A DNA stretch of 64,000 bases, from positions 4,396,501-4,460,500 of the forward strand of contig NZ_CP121471.1 of assembly GCF_033954835.1 (NCBI RefSeq), given 5' to 3'. The position numbers were made by a program, and so were the translations under genes. Below the pieces are notes generated by a model that was not told the DNA's origin, did no database searches, and saw nothing but the letters and a program-made list of their open reading frames with translations. This DNA is from Thiorhodovibrio frisius. GTDB lineage: Bacteria > Pseudomonadota > Gammaproteobacteria > Chromatiales > Chromatiaceae. Of the stretch, positions 9,779 to 21,936 are shown one piece after another (the first letter of the stretch is position 1; each line of letters starts with the position of its first letter).

Positions 9779-10594
9779 TTATTGCGCCGATGTCTCTGAC
9801 GGCGAGCCTTTCTGCTTCTCTTTGGACGCTGACACCTCATTGGGCTCAAACACCCAGTCCCACAAGGCCGAATCGGCCACGGGAAGCACCAGAAACCAAT
9901 GCTCAAGAATGGCCAGCGCGAGCAGGCTGGCACCCAGCACTGCGGCTTGCGCAGTAAAGCTGCCGGGCGGAAAATCCAACGCATGCTCGATCAGCAGGGC
10001 CATCACCACGGTAGCCACTGTCACCGAGATAGGAAACAGCAGATTCATCGGGCGCTTGGCGAGATAGCTGGTGAGAAAACGCAAATGCGCCGGCAGCCAG
10101 TCTTCGTTCAGGTTGGGCACACCAAAAAACAGATTGAGCTTGGAACTCCAGCGCATCCACCAGAGAACCGCGAAGGTCCAGGCGGCCATCTGATTGACCT
10201 GCCCCCAGCTCAACGCGAATAACAGCAAGCCGACCGAGACAATAGCCAATTCATGATACAGGCTGGTCTGAATTGCCAGCCAAAAGCGCTGTCGCTGATG
10301 GCAATCATGCGGGCAATCTGCCTTACGCGGACCTGTGAGGGCATTCATGAAATAGGTCATTTCAATCCAGCCCCAGATCAGCACACCGCTGGTAAAGCCG
10401 AGATAGGCACCCAAGGTGTCGGCTCGATCCGCCACCCAAATGACCACCGCTACAGAAGCGCCGCCGAGCAGCGTAGCACCAAGCAAACTAAAGCGATAGG
10501 TTCGCGCCGGGAGGCGGTCCAGAAACAGGATGACCCCGGTACTAAACCACCACAAAAACAGCGCGTAGAGAATCGCGAGCGCAAGGCTCAGCAT
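9779..10594 (-). CDS. puhE: PuhE, photosynthetic complex assembly protein 2
   Basis: Polytopic membrane protein of the PuhE family (DUF3623), linked genetically to assembly of reaction centre and LH1 in purple bacteria. At 271 residues it is of normal length. Roughly seven hydrophobic segments are visible, starting with LALAILYALFLWWFSTG. Recognisable family stretches are GVLIWGWIEMTYFMNALTGPRK, a Cys/His stretch CPHDCHQRQRFW, and the conserved KLNLFFGVPNLNEDWLP followed by HLRFLTSYLAKRPMN. It starts 18 bp after the puhC stop and is therefore in the puh operon. The tail beyond about residue 245 is hydrophilic and probably cytoplasmic. Confidence 0.9.
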   Translation of the reverse strand: MLSLALAILYALFLWWFSTGVILFLDRLPARTYRFSLLGATLLGGASVAVVIWVADRADTLGAYLGFTSGVLIWGWIEMTYFMNALTGPRKADCPHDCHQRQRFWLAIQTSLYHELAIVSVGLLLFALSWGQVNQMAAWTFAVLWWMRWSSKLNLFFGVPNLNEDWLPAHLRFLTSYLAKRPMNLLFPISVTVATVVMALLIEHALDFPPGSFTAQAAVLGASLLALAILEHWFLVLPVADSALWDWVFEPNEVSASKEKQKGSPSETSAQ

Positions 10595-10612
10595 GTGCAG
10601 ATACAGTTGTAA

Positions 10613-11125
10613 TTAGCGTGGGACGTCTGGCTGCGTTGGGTACCCGGTTGCCGGGTCTGCGGCGGACGAAGAGGATGTATCTAGATGCTTGGCTTCAAGG
10701 AGCTCACGAAAGGCAGCGGCGTTATCCACGCCATAAGCGCGCAAATCGAGTTGTTCGCCAGTTGTCGGGTCTTCTAGCACCAAGCGACCGCTAGCGCGCA
10801 GCGATACGATGTAAGGACGGTCTTTACCGGTTTCACTGACCTTGCGATAGTGCCCAAGTCCGCGCAGAACGCCGAAGATGAAGCCATCCTCTTTAGAGTC
10901 AAGCACGGCGATTGGCGCACCCTCGGCGATAACCTCAATGGTGCTCTGGTCAATCTCGCGGAAAAACAATTTGCGTTCAACAACCACGGGGGCGAATTCC
11001 GTCTCGCTTTTCCCAATCCCGGTCAGACGCACAAAGGCGGCTGCCGCAATGGTAAAGCCAATCAGAAGGGCCGCACCAATTAGCAGGGGTCGCGGAAACT
11101 GGCGGCCCTCGAATGCGTCACTCAA
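10613..11125 (-). CDS. puhC: PuhC, photosynthetic complex assembly protein
   Basis: Membrane-anchored assembly factor for the RC-LH1 core. I choose the TTG start at 11125 (begins M-SDAFEGRQFPRPLLIG), with ACGAGG about 9 bases upstream, which gives 170 residues, near the 162 of Rhodobacter PuhC. Longer readings would run into puhB and add a basic stretch with no family character. One transmembrane helix (LLIGAALLIGFTIAAAAFV) near residues 14-32 is followed by a periplasmic domain with the family motifs RKLFFREIDQSTIEV and GEGGFxxGVLRGL-like EDGFIFGVLRGLGHYRK. The C-terminal tail is Ser/Pro-rich. Confidence 0.88.
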   Translation of the reverse strand: MSDAFEGRQFPRPLLIGAALLIGFTIAAAAFVRLTGIGKSETEFAPVVVERKLFFREIDQSTIEVIAEGAPIAVLDSKEDGFIFGVLRGLGHYRKVSETGKDRPYIVSLRASGRLVLEDPTTGEQLDLRAYGVDNAAAFRELLEAKHLDTSSSSAADPATGYPTQPDVPR

Positions 11126-11153
11126 GGATGATACCTCGTATTTGGCAGTCGGT

Positions 11154-11849
11154 TCAGGATGACGACGATGTCGCCAAGGGGTCGGCGCTCGCGGTCTCCG
11201 CTCCAGATGTTGAGCCTGACTCCGGCGATGCTGAATTCGGATGATGAGGGGCAACATCCGATGGAACGGCTTCTGCCTCGGCCTTGAGTGCGTCGGCGAG
11301 CAGTTCAGCGACGTCCTCGACGTCTGGAATGGCCCGCAGCATCGGCTGCGCCTTGGAGAAATGCCATGGCCTGACATTTGGCCACATCAGGAGGTAACTG
11401 ACCTTTTGCTTAGCAATCAACGCCAGGGGAATATCGCCAGAGCCGTCGGAATGGACGCGCAGACCAGCGCTTTCGATACTCTTAAATGGCAAATTCACTG
11501 CGATGGGCACGACCACACCATGGCGGAAAATGACCCGCTTACTGCTGATGCTGTAGATAGTCGACCGCGCATAGAACCACGCAAGCATCGACAGAATGGC
11601 AACAGTCACCAGCCCCACAAAAACGAGCCACAAGGCGGACCCGAGCACAACGTCCCAGCCGTCGCCGTCGGAGAGAATAAAACCCGCCCGAAGCAAAATC
11701 AGTACGCCAAAGTAAATCCCCACCTCGCGGACATGAAACGCCCGTTTGGCCAGCGGCACCCACAGCGGGGTGCCCTGCCAAAGGAGCTCCTCCCCATCGG
11801 GGAGGAGCGCAGGCAAGCCGGGAATCGGCTCGACTTCGAATTCACTCAC
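11154..11849 (-). CDS. puhB: PuhB, photosynthetic complex assembly protein
   Basis: PuhB family membrane protein with a bacterial PH-like domain, needed for efficient reaction-centre assembly. It opens with EFEVEPIPGLPALLPDGEELLWQG, a diagnostic PuhB N-terminus. Hydrophobic segments at about 44-62 and 68-95 are followed by the PH-like region (YSISSKRVIFRHGVVVPIAVNLPFKSIESA) and MWPNVRPWHFSKAQPMLRAIPD, also typical. The start is GTG at 11849, overlapping the puhA stop (GTGA). The last 35 residues are Ser/Ala/Glu-rich and look disordered, making it slightly longer than the usual 210-215 residues. Confidence 0.92.
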   Translation of the reverse strand: MSEFEVEPIPGLPALLPDGEELLWQGTPLWVPLAKRAFHVREVGIYFGVLILLRAGFILSDGDGWDVVLGSALWLVFVGLVTVAILSMLAWFYARSTIYSISSKRVIFRHGVVVPIAVNLPFKSIESAGLRVHSDGSGDIPLALIAKQKVSYLLMWPNVRPWHFSKAQPMLRAIPDVEDVAELLADALKAEAEAVPSDVAPHHPNSASPESGSTSGAETASADPLATSSSS

Positions 11850-12622
11850 AGAACGGACTCCGCCCGATTCGGAGTGGCATACAGCGTACCAGCACCATAG
11901 TAAGCCGAGACCTTGTCTTCTTCGGCCAGGGTGATCTGGTCATAGTTGGAGAGAGTGGGGACATCATTGAAGTGGATGCCATTGATAGACCGGACTTTCA
12001 CTTCACGCTTCTGGCCCTTGATCACGCACAGGGCAATCGGCACCAACACCTTCTTCTTGTTGCCAGCTTCGAGTTCCAGGTAGCGCACTTGGGGCTCAGC
12101 ACGGTCAACCCAGATTTCGGTCACTTTGCCACCGACTTGGCCGTCAGCGCCGATCACGGTCATACCGCGGGGATCGGGATCTTTATCGACCACGGCAAAA
12201 TGCTTGGCTACTCGCATCGGCACGATGCGCGGATCGCCAGCGTTGGTGAGGTCAGGCTTGTTCGCGCGAACGGCATAAGCGCCGGGGCCAACACCCGCGA
12301 GCATCGGGTTACCGACCGGACGATAGGCTGCACCGGCGAAACGATCGACCTGCTCCAGCTTAAAGTCGTACTGCGGACGCTCCGGACCGGGCTTAACCAC
12401 ATCGCCGCCATTGTGGGGCAGCTTGAAGGTCTTTGGTGCGGGCATAAACGGAAAGCCCTCGGTCAAAATAGTTTTGCCGAAAATTTGCACCGCCTCTTGC
12501 GGATAGCCCTCACGTTTGTCCTCACGACGGTTGAAGAAAATGACGCTGAGGAGCGACAACCAGAACGCCCAAAGCGTGACCTGCGCGAGGTCAAAATATT
12601 GTGTGATGTAACCAAATTCCAT
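11846..12622 (-). CDS. puhA: Photosynthetic reaction centre H subunit
   Basis: H subunit of the purple bacterial type II reaction centre, capping the cytoplasmic face of L-M and delivering protons to QB. It is 258 residues, the normal length. A short periplasmic N-terminus (GYITQYFDLAQ) leads into a single transmembrane helix at about 12-30 (VTLWAFWLSLLSVIFF), then the cytoplasmic beta-barrel domain. Conserved pieces are RREDKREGYP, GVGPGAYAVRANKPDLT, VVDKDPDPRGMTVIGADG and GKVTEIWVDRAEPQVRYLELE, which contains the acidic residue equivalent to Glu173. A strong GGAGG Shine-Dalgarno lies upstream of the ATG, within a small hairpin. Confidence 0.97.
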   Translation of the reverse strand: MEFGYITQYFDLAQVTLWAFWLSLLSVIFFNRREDKREGYPQEAVQIFGKTILTEGFPFMPAPKTFKLPHNGGDVVKPGPERPQYDFKLEQVDRFAGAAYRPVGNPMLAGVGPGAYAVRANKPDLTNAGDPRIVPMRVAKHFAVVDKDPDPRGMTVIGADGQVGGKVTEIWVDRAEPQVRYLELEAGNKKKVLVPIALCVIKGQKREVKVRSINGIHFNDVPTLSNYDQITLAEEDKVSAYYGAGTLYATPNRAESVL

Positions 12623-12623
12623 G

Positions 12624-12636
12624 CGGAGATCCTCCG
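12624..12636 (-). promoter_or_regulatory. Hairpin over the puhA Shine-Dalgarno
   Basis: On the minus strand CGGAG-GAT-CTCCG forms a 5-bp stem immediately before the puhA start codon and includes the GGAGG ribosome-binding site. It could modulate translation of the H subunit; the stem is short, so this is tentative. Confidence 0.35.
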
Positions 12637-12650
12637 AAGAGAGAGTTGAG

Positions 12651-13133
12651 TTAAGGAAGCTCGGTCAGCCCGAGCCTCGACGACGATGGCGCCTTGGCCG
12701 CCCCCGTGCACCGCACGAGTAGGCCAACCGCGATCAGGGTTGCGAACAGGAAAAGACTTTCGAGATGGTAAACCAACAGATACCAGGCGCTTAGTCCGGT
12801 CAAAGCCGGCTCCAGCGCACTCTCCACAGCCAGCCAGGAGAAGAGATCACTTGGCACACCGCCAAGCACAATCGCTATCCCGAGCGCGGCTCCCTGAACC
12901 GCACCAGAAACTCCTAAGGCCAGCCCACTTTGACCATTGTGCGCCAGATGAATGGCAGTGGTCAAAGCTCCGACGGCAAACAGCCCGCCGCCGAATCCGA
13001 TTAGCGCCTCATTGGCGCGGAAAACTTGTGCCCAGCCAGACGGCAGTTTGCGAGTCGAAACATCCGCAGCATGCGGGTATTGCGACGCAGTCCGAAGCCA
13101 TTTTTGCGCGAGTAGGCAATAGGCGGCCATCAT
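12651..13133 (-). pseudogene. lhaA: Internally deleted lhaA (LH1 assembly protein, PucC family)
   Basis: LhaA is a 12-helix MFS-type protein of about 450-480 residues that assists LH1 assembly. Only 160 codons remain. The gene starts at the expected place, ATG at 13133 overlapping the bchM stop (ATGA). The first 30 or so residues (LAQKWLRTASQYPHAADVS then LP) resemble the usual hydrophilic LhaA N-terminus. From about residue 33 the sequence jumps to the C-terminal part of the family: LIGFGGGLFAVGALTTAIHL, GQSGLALGVSGAVQGAALG and VYHLESLFLFATLIAVGLLVR. About 300 residues are missing and the frame is preserved. It may be a pseudogene or a mini-protein with roughly three helices; a full-length PucC/LhaA elsewhere in the genome would be expected. 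Confidence 0.82.
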
Positions 13134-13834
13134 GATGCGGTGACCAACTCCAGTCCCTGCGAGGTATAGAAACCGCGAATAATGCGCTCGCAACGACCGA
13201 TATGCCAGGGTTTTAACGCGCTATCCTGTTCAATAAGCGCGCGAAGCCGTTTCTCGGCGATGGGAACAATAGCTGGAGAGCGATCACTGCGCGGAAAGAA
13301 CTGACCGACCGCATGCATCAGCGCCAATGCCCGGGTACGCGGCGCGAAGGTAAAGATCACTGCGCAGCGAGCCTGCGCGGCGAAGCCGCGAATCAACGCC
13401 AGCGCGTCCTCAGGCTCGTAATGGATCAGCGAATCCATGGCGACAATGTAATCAAAGGTTCCGCGCTCGGCATCCAGCATATCGCCCACCGAGAAATTGA
13501 CCGACCCGCCACCGAGCTCACCAGGCGCTCGCTCGCGCGCCAAGTCGATGAGGGTCGCGGACAGGTCCACCGCCACCACATCGGCGCCACGGCGCGCGGC
13601 AGCCAAGCTGAACAGGCCAGTCCCACAGCCGGCATCAAGCAGGCGGCAGCCGGAGAGATCCTGCGGCATCCAGTCGAGCAGCGTCTGACGCATCAGCTCG
13701 CGGCCCTGGCGTACGGTCTCTCGAATGCGCCCGAGCGGGGCATCGGAGGTGAGGCGTTTCCAGCCATCGGCAGCAGTGCGGTCGAAATAGGTTTCGATTT
13801 GGCTGCGGCGCTGCTGGTAGGAGGCATTGGCCAT
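13130..13834 (-). CDS. bchM: Magnesium-protoporphyrin IX O-methyltransferase
   Basis: SAM-dependent methyltransferase that makes Mg-protoporphyrin IX monomethyl ester, the step after magnesium chelatase in bacteriochlorophyll synthesis. It is 234 residues, the usual size. The SAM motif is LLDAGCGTGLFSLAAARRGADVVAVDLS, followed by FDYIVAMDSLIHY (motif II region) and the family-specific ARCAVIFTFAPRTRALALMHAVGQFFPRSDRSP. The N-terminal YFDRTAADGWKRLTSD is characteristic of BchM. The start abuts the bchL stop with no gap. Its 3' end overlaps the remnant lhaA. Confidence 0.95.
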   Translation of the reverse strand: MANASYQQRRSQIETYFDRTAADGWKRLTSDAPLGRIRETVRQGRELMRQTLLDWMPQDLSGCRLLDAGCGTGLFSLAAARRGADVVAVDLSATLIDLARERAPGELGGGSVNFSVGDMLDAERGTFDYIVAMDSLIHYEPEDALALIRGFAAQARCAVIFTFAPRTRALALMHAVGQFFPRSDRSPAIVPIAEKRLRALIEQDSALKPWHIGRCERIIRGFYTSQGLELVTAS

Positions 13835-18588
<4,754 letters not shown>

Positions 18589-18884
18589 CTTTGCTATTCG
18601 ATCTCTCTAGACCAGCCGCGCATTGCTGCCTGCCGATGCGCGCGCTCCCAAGCAAGCTAACCGCCTTGCAACCTTTAACGGGGCAGCGCGCGGCTATCGC
18701 CGCAGCACCCCGTCGAACCCGAACTCCCTATATTAAGCCGCAATGCACCGAATACTCAAACAGTCTAGTTTCCAGCCAAAGCCGTAACATGCACCGAACC
18801 GCGAGGGCGAACCCTGGGGCAAACCGGGATCAGCCCCTTCACGAGTGAGGGCAGCCGCCGGCGAAGAATCCATCTATATTAAAG

Positions 18885-18913
18885 AATCTAGTCGCCGACA
18901 CCCCAGATGTCAA
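18885..18913 (-). promoter_or_regulatory. Sigma70-type promoter for the bchH operon
   Basis: On the minus strand a perfect TTGACA (18908-18913) is followed after exactly 17 bases by TAGATT (18885-18890). Transcription would start near 18878 and read through a long leader into bchH at 18588. The -35 box is one arm of an inverted repeat described separately. Confidence 0.65.
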
Positions 18914-18941
18914 TATTTCTTTACGTTAAGCAAAGTTGACA
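18908..18941. promoter_or_regulatory. Inverted repeat overlapping the bchH -35 box
   Basis: TGTCAA at 18908-18913 and TTGACA at 18936-18941 form perfectly inverted hexamers flanking an AT-rich core. In addition the minus strand reads CGT-N12-ACA over the -35 box, one mismatch from the TGT-N12-ACA consensus of PpsR/CrtJ repressors. This may be an oxygen- or redox-responsive operator; the assignment is inference. Confidence 0.4.
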
Positions 18942-19050
18942 GTCACAACCGCCAGCGGACTCCGCCAGTCACCCTGACTCGCGCGCTAGAGTCAAGCCGA
19001 AAAAAATTTGTGACTGGGACAGGCGATTGTAGCGCGGTTCGCCGGAAAAA

Positions 19051-19081
19051 ATCGTCTGGGGTAGTCGGGACCATGAGCGCT
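19051..19081 (+). repeat. Short dispersed repeat, copy A
   Basis: Matches the window-wide core GGGGTGGTCGGGACCATG with one difference (GGGGTAGTCGGGACCATG), followed by AGCGC. The inner part can pair as GGTC/GACC-like arms. Located between bchH and the rimB-like gene. Confidence 0.7.
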
Positions 19082-19429
19082 GGAAGGGGCGCTATCGCGC
19101 AGGGGTGCGATCCGGGCGGCTTTCATGTCAGGACACTTCAATTCGGTTAGCATGACTGGACTCCACGCGGTAGGCGCCTGGTGGAAACCGGAAAAAACCG
19201 AAAAAAGAAACACGGGCTTGCAAAAAATCTCGACAAACAGCCGTTCTGTCAGGCAAATTCCATACCGCAGGGAGGGAACACAAGCCTGCACCGGATTTTT
19301 TCAAGTCCTATGCCAAGCATCCCGCACACCACCACAATGCTCGCCGCACTTGAGCCCTGACGCCGAATCGGCGACTATCCTGGGCCATCATTAACAACAA
19401 TCACGCCTCACTGACATCTACCAGAAGCC

Positions 19430-19975
19430 ATGTCATCAGATCCCTCGCCCGCCTTGGTGCAAACAGCCGAGAACGCCAGACTCGCCATCCTTGGCTGGCG
19501 CGAATGGATCGGCCTGCCAGAGCTTGGGTTACCGCTAATCAAGGCCAAGCTCGATACCGGCGCCCGCACTTCGGCACTGCACGCCTTCGATCTGGATACC
19601 GAAACCGACGCCGAGGGCCGCGTCTGGGCGTTATTCGGGGTGCATCCACTGCAAGACCGCCTGGATGTTGTGGTCCGGTGCCGCGCCCTCGTGCTGGACC
19701 AGCGCCTGGTATCAGATTCGGGCGGCCATCGCGAGCAGCGCTTTGTGATTGCTACCCAACTGCAGCTGGGCGCGAACGCCTGGCCCATTGAGCTGACCCT
19801 GACCAATCGCGATACCATGCGCTTTCGCATGCTGATCGGGCGCACTGCCTTGGCCGGACGCGCATTGGTGGATTCGGGTCATTCCTATGCGTTTGGCCGA
19901 CCGCACGACGCCATCGCCCGCTATCAGCCGTCGCCAAATGGCTACAACCAGACAACCGAACCCTCGCAGACATGA
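19430..19975 (+). CDS. RimB/retropepsin-like ATP-dependent zinc protease family protein
   Basis: Protein of the COG4067 family (often annotated as putative ATP-dependent zinc protease, or RimB), structurally a retropepsin-like aspartic protease. The catalytic-type motif [15 protein letters not shown] is present near residue 40, and the conserved [18 protein letters not shown] follows near residue 130. Length (181) is slightly above typical, because of a Ser/Thr-rich tail after residue 160. RimB in other bacteria trims poly-glutamate from ribosomal S6 together with RimK; rimK in this genome is 16 kb away at 2266. The gene is followed by hisA after 55 bp. Confidence 0.85.
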   Translation: MSSDPSPALVQTAENARLAILGWREWIGLPELGLPLIKAKLDTGARTSALHAFDLDTETDAEGRVWALFGVHPLQDRLDVVVRCRALVLDQRLVSDSGGHREQRFVIATQLQLGANAWPIELTLTNRDTMRFRMLIGRTALAGRALVDSGHSYAFGRPHDAIARYQPSPNGYNQTTEPSQT

Positions 19976-20030
19976 TATTCCGCGAAAACATGAAATACCC
20001 AACAGATGCAATCAAGGAAGCCTTCAAGCT

Positions 20031-20795
20031 ATGCTGCTGATCCCCGCCATTGACCTCAAGGACGGCTGCTGCGTGCGCCTGCGCCAAGGGCGCATGGACG
20101 ATGAAACCCGCTTTTCCGACAATCCGGTGGAGATGGCTGGGCGCTGGTCGAGCGCCGGCGCGCGTCGCCTGCATCTGGTTGATCTTAACGGTGCCTTTGC
20201 CGGCACCCCGGTCAACGGCGCGGCCATTCGCGCCATCGCCACTGCCTACCCCGAACTGCCCATTCAGGTCGGCGGCGGCATCCGCGATCTTGACACCATT
20301 GGCGCCTATCTGGATGCGGGCGTGCATTTCTGTATCATCGGCACCCAGGCGGTGATCGAACCCGAGTTCGTTGCCCGCGCCTGCAAGTCCTTCCCTGGTC
20401 ATATTCTGGTCGGGCTGGACGCCAAGGATGGACAGGTCGCCATCCGCGGCTGGGCCGAGACCACTGAGCACCGAGTGGAAGAATTGGCGCGGCGCTTCGC
20501 CAGCGACGGCATCGGCGCCGTGATCTACACCGACATCGGCCGCGACGGTATGCTGACCGGCCCCAATCTCGAGGCCACCGCGCGTCTGGCCGACGCCATT
20601 GATGTGCCAGTCATCGCCTCGGGCGGCATCACCACCCTTGATGACGTGCGCGCTCTGGCCGGAATCGCCGCCCAACTCACCAAAGGCGGCATCAGCGGCG
20701 CAATCACCGGGCGCGCCATTTACGAGGGCACCCTGGACTTCGCCGAGGGCCAACGCTTGGCCGACAGCCTGAGCGCCGGGGATCGCGCAGCATGA
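20031..20795 (+). CDS. hisA: Phosphoribosylformimino-5-aminoimidazole carboxamide ribotide isomerase
   Basis: TIM-barrel isomerase converting ProFAR to PRFAR in histidine biosynthesis. I start it at the ATG at 20031 ([12 protein letters not shown]), which is preceded by AAGGAAG; the open frame upstream is not part of the family. 254 residues is normal. Phosphate-binding and catalytic motifs are visible: [16 protein letters not shown] (catalytic Asp), [41 protein letters not shown] (second catalytic Asp) and [12 protein letters not shown]. The stop overlaps the hisE start (ATGA), although hisF and hisI usually follow hisA. Confidence 0.96.
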   Translation: MLLIPAIDLKDGCCVRLRQGRMDDETRFSDNPVEMAGRWSSAGARRLHLVDLNGAFAGTPVNGAAIRAIATAYPELPIQVGGGIRDLDTIGAYLDAGVHFCIIGTQAVIEPEFVARACKSFPGHILVGLDAKDGQVAIRGWAETTEHRVEELARRFASDGIGAVIYTDIGRDGMLTGPNLEATARLADAIDVPVIASGGITTLDDVRALAGIAAQLTKGGISGAITGRAIYEGTLDFAEGQRLADSLSAGDRAA

Positions 20796-21115
20796 GTGAC
20801 GTACTCGAACGCTTGGCCGAGGTGCTTGAGGCCCGCAAGCAGGCGGAGCCGGAATCCTCTTATGTCGCCAAGCTCTACGCCAAGGGGCTAGACGCCATCC
20901 TGAAAAAAATTGGCGAGGAAGCGACCGAAACCGTGATGGCCGCCAAAGATGGCGACCGCGAGCATCTCGTCAAAGAGGTCGCTGACCTCTGGTTTCACAG
21001 CCTGGTGCTGCTTGCAGATCAGGGTCTGCACCCGAACGCCGTGCTGGATGAACTCGACCGGCGTTTTGGTCTCTCGGGTCTGGCCGAAAAAGCCGCGCGT
21101 AAACCACCAGCCTGA
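20792..21115 (+). CDS. hisE: Phosphoribosyl-ATP pyrophosphatase
   Basis: Alpha-helical MazG-like pyrophosphohydrolase for the second step of histidine synthesis, 107 residues. The signatures [33 protein letters not shown] and [18 protein letters not shown] are diagnostic (Mg-binding acidic residues EExxE and ExxD). It is a stand-alone HisE, not a HisIE fusion; the HisI function must be supplied elsewhere. It sits between hisA and tatA, 174 bp upstream of the latter, the usual hisE-tatABC linkage. Confidence 0.95.
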   Translation: MSDVLERLAEVLEARKQAEPESSYVAKLYAKGLDAILKKIGEEATETVMAAKDGDREHLVKEVADLWFHSLVLLADQGLHPNAVLDELDRRFGLSGLAEKAARKPPA

Positions 21116-21289
21116 GTCATGATGCAACTGCACTTTGGCGTGATCGCGCTTGTCAGGACTGCATCGTGCCGCGCGGTTGCGGTATGATTCGCCGTCGCTT
21201 TTATCACAGCTTCAACAAGAAACAGACAAGCCTGCCCCATTGCCCAGCACCCATCGCTGGCAAACCGGATAGGCACACAGGAGGATTCT

Positions 21290-21562
21290 ATGGGAATGGG
21301 TGGCATTAGTATCTGGCAACTACTGATCGTGCTCGTCATCGTGCTCTTGCTCTTCGGCACCAAGAAGTTGAAAAACCTCGGCTCAGACCTTGGCGGAGCC
21401 GTTAAGGGTTTCCGCTCGGCAATGAGCGACCCTGACCGCAAGGATGCAGAAGAGGAAGAGAATCAATCCAGCGCGCAACTCTCGGGTCGGACCGACGAAC
21501 CCGGCAAACCTGCTTCCCAGCCTGCCGGTGAAACGGCCAAGCCCTCGGATTCCAGCCGCTAA
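21290..21562 (+). CDS. tatA: Twin-arginine translocase subunit TatA
   Basis: Pore-forming subunit of the Tat export system for folded proteins. 90 residues with the short N-terminal transmembrane helix ([18 protein letters not shown]), hinge Gly, the amphipathic helix [21 protein letters not shown], and an acidic then Pro/Thr/Ser-rich tail. A strong AGGAGG ribosome-binding site precedes the ATG. First gene of tatABC, 18 bp upstream of tatB. Confidence 0.96.
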   Translation: MGMGGISIWQLLIVLVIVLLLFGTKKLKNLGSDLGGAVKGFRSAMSDPDRKDAEEEENQSSAQLSGRTDEPGKPASQPAGETAKPSDSSR

Positions 21563-21580
21563 CCGCGAGACAGCTGCACC

Positions 21581-21934
21581 ATGTTCGACGTCGGCGCGCT
21601 TGAGTTGGTCGTGATTGCCGTGGTGGCCCTGCTGGTCGTGGGGCCAGAGCGCTTGCCACGTCTGGCGCGCACCGCCGGGCGCTGGGTCGGGCGCGGGCGA
21701 CGAGCGCTACTGTCAGTCAAAGACGAGATTGATCGCGAAATCAAAGCTGAAGAACTGCGCGAGATCATCCGCCGCCAGAACGAGCGCAAGCCGCTCGATG
21801 AGATTCTCGAAGAGCAGTTCGACCCCAAAACCGCCGCCAAAGGCCAGGCGCTGACTGGCGGCAAGCGTCTCCAAACCAACGCCAAGTCCGACGCTGAATC
21901 TGGCGCTGAATCCGGGCAAGAGCCGCACGCCTGA
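21581..21934 (+). CDS. tatB: Twin-arginine translocase subunit TatB
   Basis: TatB forms the signal-peptide receptor with TatC. 117 residues. The N-terminus [26 protein letters not shown] carries the TatB-specific Glu in the helix and the GPERLP hinge, then a long charged amphipathic helix (about 25-80) and a Ser/Glu/Ala-rich tail. Separated by 2 bp from tatC. Confidence 0.95.
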   Translation: MFDVGALELVVIAVVALLVVGPERLPRLARTAGRWVGRGRRALLSVKDEIDREIKAEELREIIRRQNERKPLDEILEEQFDPKTAAKGQALTGGKRLQTNAKSDAESGAESGQEPHA

Positions 21935-21936
21935 GC

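Larger units (their letters stand above)
18589..19429. other. Divergent intergenic region between bchH and the rimB-like gene
   Basis: About 840 bp without a convincing gene. It holds the bchH promoter and inverted repeat (18885-18941), one copy of the short dispersed repeat (19051-19081), and an A-rich stretch at 19190-19230. Promoters for the rightward rimB-like gene must also lie here but I could not define one. The predicted bchH leader would be nearly 300 nt long. Confidence 0.6.

Noticed and set aside
13134-13193. Upstream extension of the lhaA remnant into bchM
   Set aside because: The ATGA overlap at 13133 is the expected start, and the extra residues would duplicate bchM coding sequence without family similarity.
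18700-18720. GGTTCGA-like motif on the minus strand suggestive of a tRNA T-arm
   Set aside because: No matching T-stem, acceptor stem or anticodon arm could be built around it.
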